NCBI GenBank assembly: GCA_014843695.1
Contig: CM026403.1
Location: forward strand, 3,596,150 to 3,660,149
Length of the DNA stretch: 64,000 bases
DNA from: Archivesica marissinica
Taxonomy: Eukaryota; Mollusca; Bivalvia; Venerida; Vesicomyidae
Direction: 5' to 3'
The position numbers were made by a program, and so were the translations under genes. Position 1 is the first letter of the stretch. The number at the start of each line of letters is the position of its first letter. The notes under the pieces were generated by a model. The model made no database searches. It was not told the origin of the DNA and saw only the letters and a list, made by a program, of their open reading frames with translations. Shown here piece by piece: positions 1 through 12,595 of this stretch.

Positions 1-821
1 CACATCAACGTGCACACCAAATAAAACCTGTAATTGATTACTATGTTAGAATACTGTACATGTGAAGCACATCAACGTACACACCAAATAAAACCTGTAA
101 TTGATTACAATGTTAGAATACTGTACATGTGAAGCACATCAACGTGCACACCAAATAAAAACCTGTAATTGATTAAACCAAATAAAACCTGTAATTGATT
201 ACAATGTTAGAATACTGTACATGTGAAGCACATCAACGTACACACCAATAAAACCTGTAATTGATTACAATGTTAGAATACTGTACATGTGAAGCACATC
301 AACGTACACACCAAATAAAACCTGTAATTGATTACAATGTTAGAATACTGTACATGTGAAGCACATCAACGTGCACACCAAATAAAACCTGTAATTGATT
401 ACAATGTTAGAATACTGTACATGTGAAGCACATCAACGTGCACACCAAATAAAAACCTGTAATTGATTAAACCAAATAAAACCTGTAATTGATTACAATG
501 TTAGAATACTGTACATGTGAAGCACATCAACGTACACACCAAATAAAACCTGTAATTGATTACAATGTTAGAATACTGTACATGTGAAGCACATCAACGT
601 ACACACCAAATAAAACCTGTAATTGATTACAATGTTAGAATACTGTACATGTGAAGCACATCAACGTGCACACCAAATAAAACCTGTAATTGATTACAAT
701 GTTAGAATACTGTACATGTGAAGCACATCAACGTGCACACCAAATAAAACCTGTAATTGATTACAATGTTAGAATACTGTACATGTGAAGCACATCAACG
801 TACACACCAAATAAAACCTGT
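1..821. repeat. Minisatellite, about 67-bp unit
   Basis: Tandem copies of an AT-rich unit of about 67 bp, recognisable by CACATCAACGT followed by AATAAAACCTGTAATTG and TACTGTACATGTGAAG. Two copies are internally shortened. It lies in the GGNBP2 intron downstream of exon 5 (minus strand). The array runs off the left edge and is interrupted by a SINE at 822-1087. Confidence 0.95.
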
Positions 822-1087
822 TATGTTATGTTATGATTCGGGTTTTACGCCTGCATCAGCACCATTTTGGGCTATATCGCCGGCGGGCAGTTTACCTAAC
901 AACACCTTTCCTGGGCAGGCTCCAGCGGTTAACCAGTACTTGGTTGCACCAACCTCCGTAAGAAACTGCCAACTTTTTCATATAAATGAGACACGGCCTG
1001 AGCGGGGCTCGAACCCGTGACCATCAGTGATGATAGGTTACAGTGGTATACAAGTCAGCGACCTTAACCACTCGACCACGGAGGCGG
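822..1087 (-). mobile_element. tRNA-derived SINE (family H) inserted in the 67-bp array
   Basis: Read on the minus strand, it opens with a tRNA-like head (GGTCGAGTGGTTAAGG as A box, GGGTTCGAGCCCC as B box, 980-1086) with a long variable region, like a class II (Ser/Leu-type) tRNA. An unrelated body follows, and it ends at a short CATAA-repeat tail near 822-836. Array sequence resumes on both sides. The body recurs in the other orientation at 39110-39232 and the head at 13487-13818. Confidence 0.8.
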
Positions 1088-1520
1088 ACCAAATAAAACC
1101 TGTAATTGATTACAATGTTAGAATACTGTACATGTGAAGCACATCAACGTACACACCAAATAAAAACCTGTAATTGATTTAACAAAATAAAACCTGTAAT
1201 TGATTAAACCAAATAAAACCTATAATTGATTAAACAAAATAAAACCTGTAATTGATTTAACAACATAAAACCTATAATTGATTAAACCAAATAAAACCTG
1301 TAATTGATTAAACAAAATAAAACCTGTAATTGATTTAACAAAATAAAACCTGTAATTGATTAAACCAAATAAAACCTGTAATCGATTTAACAAAAATAAA
1401 ACCTGTAATTGATTTAACAAAATAAAACCTGTAATTGATTAAAATGCTAGGAATATTATATGCAAAACGCACCTAGACGTACAAACCAAATAAAACTTGT
1501 ATTTGATTAAACCAAATTGA
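1088..1520. repeat. Short-unit continuation of the 67-bp array
   Basis: After the SINE the array continues mainly as a truncated unit of about 26-29 bp, AATAAAACCTGTAATTGATT plus AAAC or TAAC. It looks like an internal deletion of the 67-bp unit that was itself amplified. It decays into unique sequence after about 1500. Confidence 0.85.
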
Positions 1521-1681
1521 TTACAATGCTACTAGCAATGTTCTGATTCAACTACCTCTAACAATCATGCCATAAGTACATCATGTGTGTATTTCTAGTT
1601 TCCAAATCATGATGCAGGCTATTGTTTGTATGACTATATTTACGTAACACCAACTTTCCGTGTGTATGTTAGGTAACAAAC

Positions 1682-1792
1682 CTGTGTTTTCTCAAGTAGT
1701 TTTCGAGGGTATCCAGCAAACTGTCAGCATCCATTAAAACAACTTCTTCCCTGCATTCTGGAGACAACAGATCCCAAATATCTATCCAACTC
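1682..1792 (-). CDS. GGNBP2 orthologue, coding exon 5 (partial gene)
   Basis: This 111-bp exon encodes SWIDIWDLLSPECREEVVLM followed by a segment ending NYLRKH. It matches my memory of the vertebrate GGNBP2 stretch around W-M-D-V-W-E-L and YLRKHRF. The acceptor is TTGCAG at 1793-1794 and the donor is CACAG/GTTTGT at 1681. The first base completes a split codon left by exon 4 and the last two bases (AG) begin a codon finished by the next exon, which is off the left edge. GGNBP2 is a conserved animal protein that binds gametogenetin in mammals and is linked to spermatogenesis. Its biochemical activity is not settled. Confidence is high because five phase-compatible exons lie in the right order on one strand. 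Confidence 0.9.
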
Positions 1793-1858
1793 CTGCAAGA
1801 GAACACATCAATAAGGTTGGCCTGTCCTGGCACTTGTAATACAAACAATAACATATAC

Positions 1859-2110
1859 CGTCTCCATGGCCTAGTGGTTACGGCATCCGCCTACAGAGCG
1901 GGAGGTCGAATGTTCAAACATCTCACAGGTGTGTTCTGGTATGGCCGGTTGGTGAGCCGCCAGCTAGTTAAATAATGGTTACCGATTGCCTACCAGCCTG
2001 GCATACAAGCATAGGATTTCGGAAGTACTGATATTCATAAAAAGAGTTGTCCCATAATGTCAGAAATGGCTGGCCCTTTAAATAGGGGTGACACTATAAT
2101 AAACAAACAC
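1859..2110 (+). mobile_element. tRNA-derived SINE (family A)
   Basis: The tRNA-like head has TGGCCTAGTGGTTACGGCAT as A box. A body follows with TGAGCCGCCAGCTAGTTAAA and the end block GGGTGACACTATAATAAACA. A second copy of the same layout lies at 26631-26860. It sits in the GGNBP2 intron between exons 4 and 5. Confidence 0.8.
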
Positions 2111-2139
2111 TTAACTTTTACTTGTACCAGGTTGTGTGG

Positions 2140-2645
2140 TATACACTCAAACCTGTGTTAGTGGTCACTTGTATTAAGCAGCCAACCTGTATTAAGCAGC
2201 CAGTTTCCAGAATCACAATATCTTGTTTTATCATACGTTTGATCACCATTAAGCAGCCACTTTCTGTGACTCCCTTGACTGGCTGCTTACGTTTACAGAA
2301 TCACAATATCTTGTTTTATTATACGCTTGACCACCATTAAGCAGCCACTTTCTGTGACTCCCTTGACTGGCTGCTTACGTTTACAGAATCACAATATCGT
2401 GTTTTATTATGCGCTTGACCACCATTAAGCAGCCACTTTCTGTGACTCCCTTGACTGGCTGCTTACGTTTACAGAATCACAATATCTTGTTTTATTATAC
2501 GCTTGACCACCATTAAGCAGCCACTTTCTGTGACTCCATTGACTGGCTGCTTAAGATTTGACTGTATTATACGTTTGACCACCATTAAGCAGCCACTCTC
2601 TGTGACTCCCTTGGTTGGCTGCTTAAGACAGGTTTGACCGTATAT
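2140..2645 (+). mobile_element. MITE with CAAACCTGT termini and internal 88-bp tandem repeats
   Basis: The left end TATACACTCAAACCTGT and the reverse complement of the right end, TATACGGTCAAACCTGT, match closely over about 21 bp, so they form terminal inverted repeats. Between them a unit of about 88 bp containing ATTAAGCAGCCACTTTCTGT is repeated about five times. A partial left end of the same family lies at about 30783-30870. Confidence 0.65.
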
Positions 2646-2756
2646 ACAAGAGACATGGGAGGCACACTAAACAGCATGGAAATGCTTACGGGTAAAACAA
2701 AATACACGAACACCAATGTCTACATGAAACACACATTACTATTTTACAAATTACTG

Positions 2757-3975
2757 TGTTGCTATTTTATCACCACTATTCTGTGTACAGCTATTTTATC
2801 ACCACTATTCTGTGTACAGCTATTTTATCACCACTATTGTGCATACAGCTATTTTATCACCACTATTGTGCATACAGCTATTTTATCACCACTATTGTGC
2901 ATACAGCTATTTTATCACCACTATTCTGCATACAGATATTTTATCACCACTATTCTGCATACAGCTATTTTATCACCACTATTCTGCATACAGCTATTTT
3001 ATCACCACTATTCTGCATACAGCTATTTTATCACCACTATTCTGCATACAGCTATTTTATCACCACTATTCTGCATACAGATATTTTATCACCACTATTC
3101 TGCATACAGATATTTTATCACCACTATTCTGCATACAGATATTTTATCACCACTATTCTGCATACAGATATTTTATCACCACTATTCTGCATACAACTAT
3201 TTTATCACCACTATTCTGCATACAGATATTTTATCACCACTATTCTGCATACAGCTATTTTATCACCACTATTCTGCATACAGCTATTTTATCACCACTA
3301 TTCTGCATACAGATATTTTATCACCACTATTCTGCATACAACTATTTTATCACCACTATTCTGCATACAGATATTTTATCACCACTATTCTGCATACAAC
3401 TATTTTATCACCACTATTCTGCATACAGATATTTTATCACCACTATTCTGCATACAGCTATTTTATCACCACTATTCTGCATACAACTATTTTATCACCA
3501 CTATTCTGCATACAGATATTTTATCACCACTATTCTGCATACAACTATTTTATCACCACTATTCTGCATACAACTATTTTATCACCACTATTCTGCATAC
3601 AGATATTTTATCACCACTATTCTGCATACAGCTATTTTATCACCACTATTCTGCATACAGCTATTTTATCACCACTATTCTGCATACAGCTATTTTATCA
3701 CCACTATTCTGCATACAGATATTTTATCACCACTATTCTGCATACAGCTATTTTATCACCACTATTCTGCATACAGATATTTTATCACCACCATTCTGCA
3801 TACAGATATTTTATCACCACTATTCTGCATACAGATATTTTATCACCACTATTCTGCATACAGATATTTTATCACTACTATTCTGCATACAGATATTTTA
3901 TCACCACTATTCTGCATACAGATATTTTATCACCACTATTCTGCATACAGCTATCACCACTATTCTGCATACAAC
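2757..3975. repeat. 29-bp minisatellite, about 41 copies
   Basis: The unit is CTATTTTATCACCACTATTC plus TGCATACAG (29 bp). Because 29 is not a multiple of 3 and the unit has no stop on the plus strand, all three forward frames stay open for about 400 codons and encode the same 29-residue cycle. I treat these frames as artefacts. Units vary mainly at one site (cagC, cagA or caaC before TATTTTATC). It lies in the GGNBP2 intron between exons 4 and 5. Confidence 0.97.
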
Positions 3976-4094
3976 TATGACATCTTCAACTGAGAACTGC
4001 ATATTGCATACATTTTGTGATCATTGAAAGTGTTCATAATAGTTTCCATCTTCTACAATACAACCGTATATTATATACAATCACTATGAAATAG

Positions 4095-4641
4095 TTAAAG
4101 CGACACTACATCAGTGAAAACACAAATTTCTACAGAATGTATTTTCCTATCATATGGTATAATTTTTTCCCAAATATTTGCCTCAAATTCTGAGTATTTC
4201 AACAAATAAAAATAATTGTTGTATACGCGGTTTGTTGACGTAACAAAATAATGTAAATAGGGTTGACATTCATGTGTAATACTAGTACAACGCGTTAATC
4301 CTGAATAACACAAGTCATGGTACATATTTATCGTGATATCTCGCATGTGTGCCTATGCATATTTATTTGTAGACTAATCTTAGTTAAATTATCTCTATCT
4401 TTAAACAAAAGTATCGCGTGTTTAGTATTGACTTCAATGACAACAAACATCAATTCAGGACTGGTGGATGACCATTATATGAAATCCTACTTTCACTTTT
4501 GAAAGTTTGTATACCACAAAAACACTGTTTATTGATTCAATGATAGCGTTCGAATTTATTCAGAAGAATTTGTAGTAGCAATGCATTTAAACGTGAAAAA
4601 AATGCATTTTATTTGCTTTTTGCGATGTAATGTCGCTTTAA
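4095..4641. mobile_element. TTAA-flanked non-autonomous DNA transposon (family E, 547 bp)
   Basis: It starts TTAAAGCGACACTACATC and ends GATGTAATGTCGCTTTAA, giving an inverted repeat of about 18 bp with one or two mismatches, bounded by TTAA. An inverted relative of 483 bp lies at 41283-41765, and a 246-bp relative with the same kind of ends lies at 39372-39617. No transposase is encoded. The TTAA boundary suggests mobilisation by a piggyBac-like transposase, which is inference. Confidence 0.8.
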
Positions 4642-4754
4642 GGCCCAAGCAATTTAATTAACTTACTTACCGACTATAACTATTTCAGATATAATGTGCC
4701 TATCTGCGAATAATTTGGTTCTCAATTAACAATGTGAAATAATGAAGTAGTTAC

Positions 4755-4853
4755 CCTGTGGTTTTAGTTTTATGTGTCTCTAGGGAGTGCAGGTTACAAC
4801 GTTTGTTCTTTTTACTTTTTGGGATAGCATCTACCATAGTTGATAACTTTGCC
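4755..4853 (-). CDS. GGNBP2 orthologue, coding exon 4
   Basis: This 99-bp exon is too short to stand out as an open frame. It reads (G)AKLSTMVDAIPKSKKNKRC followed by NLHSLETHKTKTTG. This matches the GGNBP2 stretch that runs from SKLNDMIDAIPKSKKNKRC to HSLDTHK. The acceptor is GTATTTCAG (AG at 4854-4855) and the donor is GG/GTAACT (GT at 4753-4754). One base completes the glycine codon begun in exon 3, and two bases (GG) are left for exon 5. The basic KSKKNKR run could be a nuclear-localisation-like patch, which is inference. Confidence 0.9.
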
Positions 4854-4943
4854 CTGAAATACATCATCATACACTATAGTATTCTGAAAATATAATCTTT
4901 TTATGTGCATATACAAGCACATTTCTTTAACCCTTTCCATCAT

Positions 4944-7193
4944 AGAGATTTAGGTTAATATACTATTATATCTCCATACAAACGACAGCCATTTAGCTAT
5001 CATGCAGTGGATAAGTAGTCGCCATATCTATCCCACCTCCATAGATATTACTGAGACTACATGAGATTTAGGTTAATATACTATTATATCTCCATACAAA
5101 CGACAGCCATTTAGCTATCATGCAGTGGATAAGTAGTCGCCATATCTATCCCACCTCCATAGATATTACTGGGACTACATGAGATTTAGGTTAATATACT
5201 ATTATATCTCCATACAAACGACAGCCATTTAGCTATCATGCAGTGGATAAGTAGTCGCCATATCTATCCCACCTCCATAGATATTACTGGGACTTCATAG
5301 AGATTTAGGTTAATATACTATTATATCTCCATACAAAACGACAGCCATTTAGCTATCATGCAGTGGATAAGTAGTCGCCATATCTATCCCACCTCCATAG
5401 ATATTACTGGGACTTCATAGAGATTTAGGTTAATATACTATTATATCTCCATACGACAGCCATTTAGCTATCATGCAGTGGATAAGTAGTCGCCATATCT
5501 ATCCCACCTCCATATATATTACTGGGACTACATTAGATTTAGGTTAATATACTATTATATATCTCCATACAAACAACAGCCATTTAGCTATCATGCAGTG
5601 GATAAGTAGTGGCCATATCTATCCCACCTCCATAGATATTACTGGGACTACATGAGATTTAGGTTAATATACTATTATATCTCCATACAAACGACAGCCA
5701 TTTAGCTATCATGCAGTGGATAAGTAGTCGCCATATCTATCCCACCTCCATAGATATTACTGGGACTACATAGAGATTTAGGTTAATATACTATTATATC
5801 TCCATACAAACGACAGCCATTTAGCTATCATGCAGTGGATAAGTAGTCGCCATATCTATCCCACCTCCATATATATTACTGGGACTACATGAGATTTAGG
5901 TTAATATACTATTATATCTCCATACAAACGACAGCCATTTAGCTATCATGCAGTGGATAAGTAGTCGCCATATCTATCCCACCTCCATAGATATTACTGG
6001 GACTACATAGAGATTTAGGTTAATATACTATTATATCTCCATACAAACGACAGCCATTTAGCTATCATGCAGTGGATAAGTAGTCGCCATATCTATCCCA
6101 CCTCCATAGATATTACTGGGACTACATAGAGATTTAGGTTAATATACTATTATATCTCCATACAAACGACAGCCATTTAGCTATCATGCAGTGGATAAGT
6201 AGTCGCCATATCTATCCCACCTCCATAGATATTACTGGGACTACATAGAGATTTAGGTTAATATACTATTATATCTCCATACGACAGCCATTTAGCTATC
6301 ATGCAGTGGGTAAGTAGTCGCCATATCTATCCCACCTCCATAGATATTACTGGGACTACATAGAGATTTAGGTTAATATACTATTATATCTCCATACAAA
6401 CGACAGCCATTTAGCTATCATGCAGTGGATAAGTAGTCGCCATATCTATCCCACCTCCATAGATATTACTGGGACTACATAGAGATTTAGGTTAATATAC
6501 TATTATATCTCCATACAAACGACAGCCATTTAGCTATCATGCAGTGGATAAGTAGTCGCCATATCTATCCCACCTCCATAGATATTACTGGGACTACATA
6601 GAGATTTAGGTTAATATACTATTATATCTCCATACAAACGACAGCCATTTAGCTATCATGCAGTGGATAAGTAGTCGCCATATCTATCCCACCTCCATAG
6701 ATATTACTGGGACTTCATAGAGATTTAGGTTAATATACTATTATATCTCCATACGACAGCCATTTAGCTATCATGCAGTGGATAAGTAGTCGCCATATCT
6801 ATCCCACCTCCATATATATTACTGGGACTACATGAGATTTAGGTTAATATACTATTATATCTCCATACAAACAACAGCCATTTAGCTATCATGCAGTGGA
6901 TAAGTAGTCGCCATATCTATCCCACCTCCATAGATATTACTGGGACTACATGAGATTTAGGTTAATATACTATTATATCTCCATACAAACGACAGCCATT
7001 TAGCTATCATGCAGTGGATAAGTAGTCGCCATATCTATCCCACCTCCATAGATATTACTGGGACTACATGAGATTTAGGTTAATATACTATTATATCTCC
7101 ATACAAACGACAGCCATTTAGCTATCATGCAGTGGATAAGTAGTCGCCATATCTATCCCACCTCCATAGATATTACTGGGACTATATGAGATT
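4944..7193. repeat. Minisatellite, unit about 118-121 bp, about 19 copies
   Basis: The unit begins GAGATTTAGGTTAATATACT and contains CATTTAGCTATCATGCAGTG and CGCCATATCTATCCCACC. Copies are very similar. They differ by small indels such as loss of CAAA before CGACAGCC, and by GAGACTAC, GGGACTAC or GGGACTTC near the junction. The array fills much of GGNBP2 intron 3. The high identity suggests recent expansion or homogenisation. Confidence 0.97.
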
Positions 7194-7716
7194 CTGGCCT
7201 TAATTATGAACATTGCTTTGGCTACTACATTGTCAATGTATGTCGTTTTGGTAATTGCATCAAGAGCTGCTTCTATGAGGGAAAGGGCTAGAGTCATATA
7301 GGTAAATAAAAAAACAGTTAACTGGAAGGTAGAGAGTGAAGTCGTTTCATTTTTTTGGATTAATTTCAGTTGAGTAATAATGTGGCCATATGGCCATTTA
7401 TAAATGATGTCACGCTAAAAGTTATAAGTATTTCATAGCACATAGTGATAAATCACGTCAATTCCCATTATCACATATGGGGAAAAGCTATCAATATTGT
7501 GATTTTTTCTTCCAAATTTACGAGATAAAACGAATAAATATCTAGTAATATTTATAAATCTTTCGTATGTAAAATTAAACGGAATTTTATATCCACTACA
7601 GGTCACGTAAACATTTGTTTGTATTATAAATATGCATCAAGATGAAAGTACAGTTTTCTCTACTAACACAATAACCATCACATTTACCATTTTAGATACA
7701 TAGTAAACACCGCACA
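7194..7716. other. Intronic sequence without a recognisable feature
   Basis: AT-rich single-copy sequence inside GGNBP2 intron 3. I see no exon-like frame with flanking splice signals and no tRNA-like boxes on either strand. Confidence 0.6.
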
Positions 7717-7949
7717 TCCAGTACTTTATTCTAGTACAGTATTACATTCTGACAATCCAGTACTTTATTCTAGTACAGTATTACATTCTGACAATCCAGT
7801 ACTTTATTCTAGTACAGTATTACATTCTGACAATCCAGTACTTTATTCTAGTACAGTATTACATTCTGACAATCCAGTACTTTATTCTAGTACAGTATTA
7901 CATTCTGACAATCCAGTACTTTATTCTAGTACAGTATTACATTCTGACA
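7717..7949. repeat. 39-bp minisatellite, 6 copies
   Basis: The unit is ATCCAGTACTTTATTCTAGT plus ACAGTATTACATTCTGACA (39 bp), repeated about six times with almost no variation. Each unit contains a short near-palindrome around TACTTTATTCTAGTA. It lies in GGNBP2 intron 3. Confidence 0.95.
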
Positions 7950-7952
7950 ATA

Positions 7953-8162
7953 TAAATTAGCCTGGGAACAGACGTCGATATATTTTGCCTGGTCAGCCAA
8001 ATAAATATATTTTAACACCGAGACTATTAATTGGGCCATATTGAGTTTCTGATCATATCAACGCATGGGGAAACTGGACGGGTCATCCGTGTAATTATTG
8101 ACTAGCATTAATCCTATTAATAGGACTGAAAAATTGACAGACTTGCACCAAGGCTAAATATA
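7953..8162 (+). mobile_element. Dispersed repeat family F, copy 1
   Basis: The recognisable core is TAGCCTGGGAACAG, then CGTCGATATAT, ATTAATTGGGCC, ATTGAGTTTCTGATCATATC and a right end with GACAGACTTGCACC. Two other copies lie at 51483-51650 (minus) and 56689-56855 (plus). The outer TAGCC and GGCTA could be very short inverted ends. This copy carries extra sequence before the right end. Confidence 0.75.
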
Positions 8163-8169
8163 AATATAC

Positions 8170-11100
8170 ATGTTGATCATCTACTATTAGGCTGTTGATC
8201 ATCTACTATTAGGCTGTTGATCATCTACTATTAGGCTGTTGATCATCTACTATTAGGCTGTTGATCATCTACTATTAGGTTGATCATCTACTATTAGGCT
8301 GTTGATCATCTACTATTAGGTTGATCATCTACTATTAGGCTGTTGATCATCTACTATTAGGCTGTTGATCATCTACTATTAGGCTGTTGATCATCTACTA
8401 TTAGGTTGATCATCTACTATTAGGTTGTTGATCATCTACTATTAGGCTGTTGATCATCTACTATTAGGCTGTTGATCATCTACTATTAGGTTGATCATCT
8501 ACTATTAGGCTGTTGATCATCTACTATTAGGCTGTTGATCATCTACTATTAGGTTGATCATCTACTATTAGGCTGTTGATCATCTACTATTAGGCTGTTG
8601 ATCATCTACTATTAGGCTGTTGATCATCTACTATTAGGTTGATCATCTACTATTAGGCTGTTGATCATCTACTATTAGGCTGTTGATCATCTACTATTAG
8701 GCTGTTGATCATCTACTATTAGGCTGTTGATCATCTACTATTAGGCTGTTGATCATCTACTATTAGGCTGTTGATCATCTACTATTAGGCTGTTGATCAT
8801 CTACTATTAGGCTGTTGATCATCTACTATTAGGCTGTTGATCATCTACTATTAGGCTGTTGATCATCTACTATTAGGCTGTTGATCATCTACTATTAGTC
8901 TGTTGATCATCTACTATTAGGTTGATCATCTACTATTAGGTTGTTGATCATCTACTATTAGGCTGTTGATCATCTACTATTAGGCTGTTGATCATCTACT
9001 ATTAGGCTGTTGATCATCTACTATTAGGCTGTTGATCATCTACTATTAGGCTGTTGATCATCTACTATTAGGCTGTTGATCATCTACTATTAGGCTGTTG
9101 ATCATCTACTATTAGGCTGTTGATCATCTACTATTAGGCTGTTGATCATCTACTATTAGGCTGTTGATCATCTACTATTAGGCTGTTGATCATCTACTAT
9201 TAGGTTGATCATCTACTATTAGGTTGTTGATCATCTACTATTAGGCTGTTGATCATCTACTATTAGGTTGATCATCTACTATTAGGTTGTTGATCATCTA
9301 CTATTAGGCTGTTGATCATCTACTATTAGGTTGATCATCTACTATTAGGCTGTTGATCATCTACTATTAGGTTGATCATCTACTATTAGGCTGTTGATCA
9401 TCTACTATTAGGTTGATCATCTACTATTAGGCTGTTGATCATCTACTATTAGGCTGTTGATCATCTACTATTAGACTGTTGATCATCTACTATTAGACTG
9501 TTGATCATCTACTATTAGGCTGTTGATCATCTACTATTAGGTTGATCATCTACTATTAGGCTGTTGATCATCTACTATTAGGCTGTTGATCATCTACTAT
9601 TAGGCTGTTGATCATCTACTATTAGGCTGTTGATCATCTACTATTAGGCTGTTGATCATCTAAAATTAGGCTGTTGATCATCTACTATTAGGTTGATCAT
9701 CTACTATTAGGCTGTTGATCATCTACTATTAGGCTGTTGATCATCTACTATTAGGCTGTTGATCATCTACTATTAGGCTGTTGATCATCTACTATTAGGT
9801 TGATCATCTACTATTAGGCTGTTGATCATCTACTATTAGGCTGTTGATCATCTACTATTAGGCTGTTGATCATCTACTATTAGGCTGTTGATCATCTACT
9901 ATTAGGCTGTTGATCATCTACTATTAGGTTGATCATCTACTATTAGGTTGTTGATCATCTACTATTAGGCTGTTGATCATCTACTATTAGGCTGTTGATC
10001 ATCTACTATTAGGTTGATCATCTACTATTAGGCTGTTGATCATCTACTATTAGGCTGTTGATCATCTACTATTAGGTTGATCATCTACTATTAGGCTGTT
10101 GATCATCTACTATTAGGCTGTTGATCATCTACTATTAGGCTGTTGATCATCTACTATTAGGTTGATCATCTACTATTAGGTTGTTGATCATCTACTATTA
10201 GGCTGTTGATCATCTACTATTAGGTTGATCATCTACTATTAGGTTGTTGATAATCTACTATTAGGCTGTTGATCATCTACTATTAGGTTGATCATCTACT
10301 ATTAGGCTGTTGATCATCTACTATTAGGTTGATCATCTACTATTAGGCTGTTGATCATCTACTATTAGGTTGATCATCTACTATTAGACTGTTGATCATC
10401 TACTATTAGCTGTTGATCATCTACTATTAGGTTGATCATCTACTATTAGGCTGTTGATCATCTACTATTAGGCTGTTGATCATCTACTATTAGGCTGTTG
10501 ATCATCTACTATTAGGTTGATCATCTACTATTAGGCTGTTGATCATCTACTATTAGGCTGTTGATCATCTACTATTAGGTTGATCATCTACTATTAGGCT
10601 GTTGATCATCTACTATTAGGCTGTTGATCATCTACTATTAGGTTGATCATCTACTATTAGGCTGTTGATCATCTACTATTAGGTTGATCATCTACTATTA
10701 GGCTGTTGATCATCTACTATTAGGTTGATCATCTACTATTAGGCTGTTGATCATCTACTATTAGGCTGTTGATCATCTACTATTAGACTGTTGATCATCT
10801 ACTATTAGACTGTTGATCATCTACTATTAGGTTGATCATCTACTATTAGGCTGTTGATCATCTACTATTAGGCTGTTGATCATCTACTATTAGGCTGTTG
10901 ATCATCTACTATTAGGCTGTTGATCATCTACTATTAGGCTGTTGATCATCTACTATTAGGCTGTTGATCATCTACTATTAGGCTGTTGATCATCTACTAT
11001 TAGGTTGATCATCTACTATTAGGTTGATCATCTACTATTAGGCTGTTGATCATCTACTATTAGGCTGTTGATCATCTACTATTAGGCTGTTGATCATCTA

Positions 11101-11575
11101 CTATTAGGCTGTTGATCATCTACTATTAGGTTGATCATCTACTATTAGGCTGTTGATCATCTACTATTAGGTTGATCATCTACTATTAGGCTGTTGATCA
11201 TCTACTATTAGGCTGTTGATCATCTACTATTAGGCTGTTGATCATCTACTATTAGGCTGTTGATCATCTACTATTAGACTGTTGATCATCTACTATTAGG
11301 CTGTTGATCATCTACTATTAGGTTGATCATCTACTATTAGTTGATCATCTACTATTAGGCTGTTGATCATCTACTATTAGGCTGTTGATCATCTACTATT
11401 AGGTTGATCATCTACTATTAGGCTGTTGATCATCTACTATTAGGCTGTTGATCATCTACTATTAGACTGTTGATCATCTACTATTAGGTTGATCATCTAC
11501 TATTAGGCTGTTGATCATCTACTATTAGGCTGTTGATCATCTACTATTAGGCTGTTGATCACCCACTATTAGGCT
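8170..11575. repeat. 3.4-kb array of mixed 22-bp and 19-bp units (TTGATCATCTACTATTAGG with or without CTG)
   Basis: About 155 tandem copies of TTGATCATCTACTATTAGG, usually followed by CTG (22 bp) and often without it (19 bp). Long and short forms are interspersed, and small runs recur. Rare variants include GGTTG, GACTG, GTCTG and one CTAAAATT. Every unit carries the palindrome TGATCA. It fills most of GGNBP2 intron 3 and ends about 25 bp before the exon 3 donor. Confidence 0.98.
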
Positions 11576-11598
11576 GTATAAACAAACGTGGAACTTAC

Positions 11599-11742
11599 CC
11601 ATGAATGTAGAATAGAGAATATAAGGCCCTGGGATCAAATAAGTAGTTCCTATTGATTGACATAACAGCACTTTTGGTGATGATAAGAGGCTCTAGTGCA
11701 GGATGTTGTGAGTCCACTAACTGGTTAAACAATCTCTCCACA
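11599..11742 (-). CDS. GGNBP2 orthologue, coding exon 3
   Basis: This 144-bp exon encodes (S)VERLFNQLVDSQHPALEPLI and ends in ALYSLFYIHG. It corresponds to the GGNBP2 stretch from SVERLFSQLV to LYTLFYVHG. The acceptor is GTATTTCAG (AG at 11743-11744) and its first base completes the serine codon split after exon 2. The donor is CATGG/GTAAGT (GT at 11597-11598), leaving two bases of a glycine codon that exon 4 completes. The 22/19-bp array ends just downstream of the donor, so that splice site sits at an array edge. Confidence 0.92.
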
Positions 11743-12348
11743 CTGAAATACATAAGCAAAATACTTGAAACCTCATCAAAGCTATCATTGCATGCGTTAT
11801 ATAACCTGTTCACACCAATGATATTCTACATGACAAGTTTAACACCATCAAACTCTTAACGGCAACAATTCACACAATCAATAACTGTCAATCACACATA
11901 TCGATAATGCAATCAGATAGACACACCTTCACACTTGTGCGTTCCTTTCCCTGTGCCATATATACGAACATTGAAAAATGTACGACATAGATCAAAGCTG
12001 TACGGTACGCAAAATCATCCATCAACGATTCAACATTATCGACCGATTTATTGATGTCATACCATCCTGGTTATTATTTTTAGTGTACTACCGGCATAAC
12101 TTGTTTCACTGCACTGTCTGACACTACTCCCATCAGACAAATATTTCTAGAATAAATTCATTCATGATTAAGTGGATCTAAAATAAACTTCTATATTTCA
12201 CAGAGCCATCTTGAATATGTTTGTCAGAGGTTTCTAGTTACTGCGTCACGTGATCTTAGGGACGGAGCGATAGTGTAATTGGCAACAGGTCAAATTCCTT
12301 ATTTCAATTGTTGTAATTAACCATGTACAAGATCGAAAATAAATATGT
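11743..12348. other. GGNBP2 intron 2, nothing further recognised
   Basis: Single-copy AT-rich intron sequence just upstream (minus sense) of exon 3. No second exon, tRNA-like boxes or tandem units are visible. Confidence 0.55.
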
Positions 12349-12595
12349 TTAACCCATTTCATTCTGGATACATTTAAAGGCTTTTGCAAACAACATAGAT
12401 CCAGATCACTTGCAGTGTGATACTGCGTGCTGATCAGGATCTATGTTATTTGCTACATAGCCAAGTGTCTTAGCAAGATCATCTGATTAGCAAACAGCAT
12501 ACAGCTTGATTAGACGGCACGTTCTATGGCGGCTGATCTGGCTCTAGGTTCTTTGCAAATACTGTTTGAATGGTATCCAGAATGAAATGAGTTAA
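12349..12595. mobile_element. TTAA-ended MITE, 247 bp (type 2)
   Basis: The left end TTAACCCATTTCATTCTGGA and the reverse complement of the right end, TTAACTCATTTCATTCTGGA, form an inverted repeat of about 24 bp bounded by TTAA. The interior has arms CATAGATCCAGATCA and TGATCAGGATCTATG around an imperfect hairpin. It shares length, TTAA ends and the ATCCAGAT / ATCAGGAT hairpin with elements at 24551, 37377, 38519 and 50020. Confidence 0.8.

Noticed and set aside
980..1086. tRNA-Ser-like gene on the minus strand
   Set aside because: It is the head of SINE H; the same body follows it elsewhere, and the cloverleaf is imperfect.
2634..4027. Three overlapping plus-strand frames of about 400 codons
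   Set aside because: They arise from a stop-free 29-bp repeat, each frame giving the same cyclic peptide. No start context, domain or splice evidence.
8170..11575. CRISPR-like regular repeats
   Set aside because: Units are directly adjacent with no unique spacers, no cas genes exist and the genome is eukaryotic.
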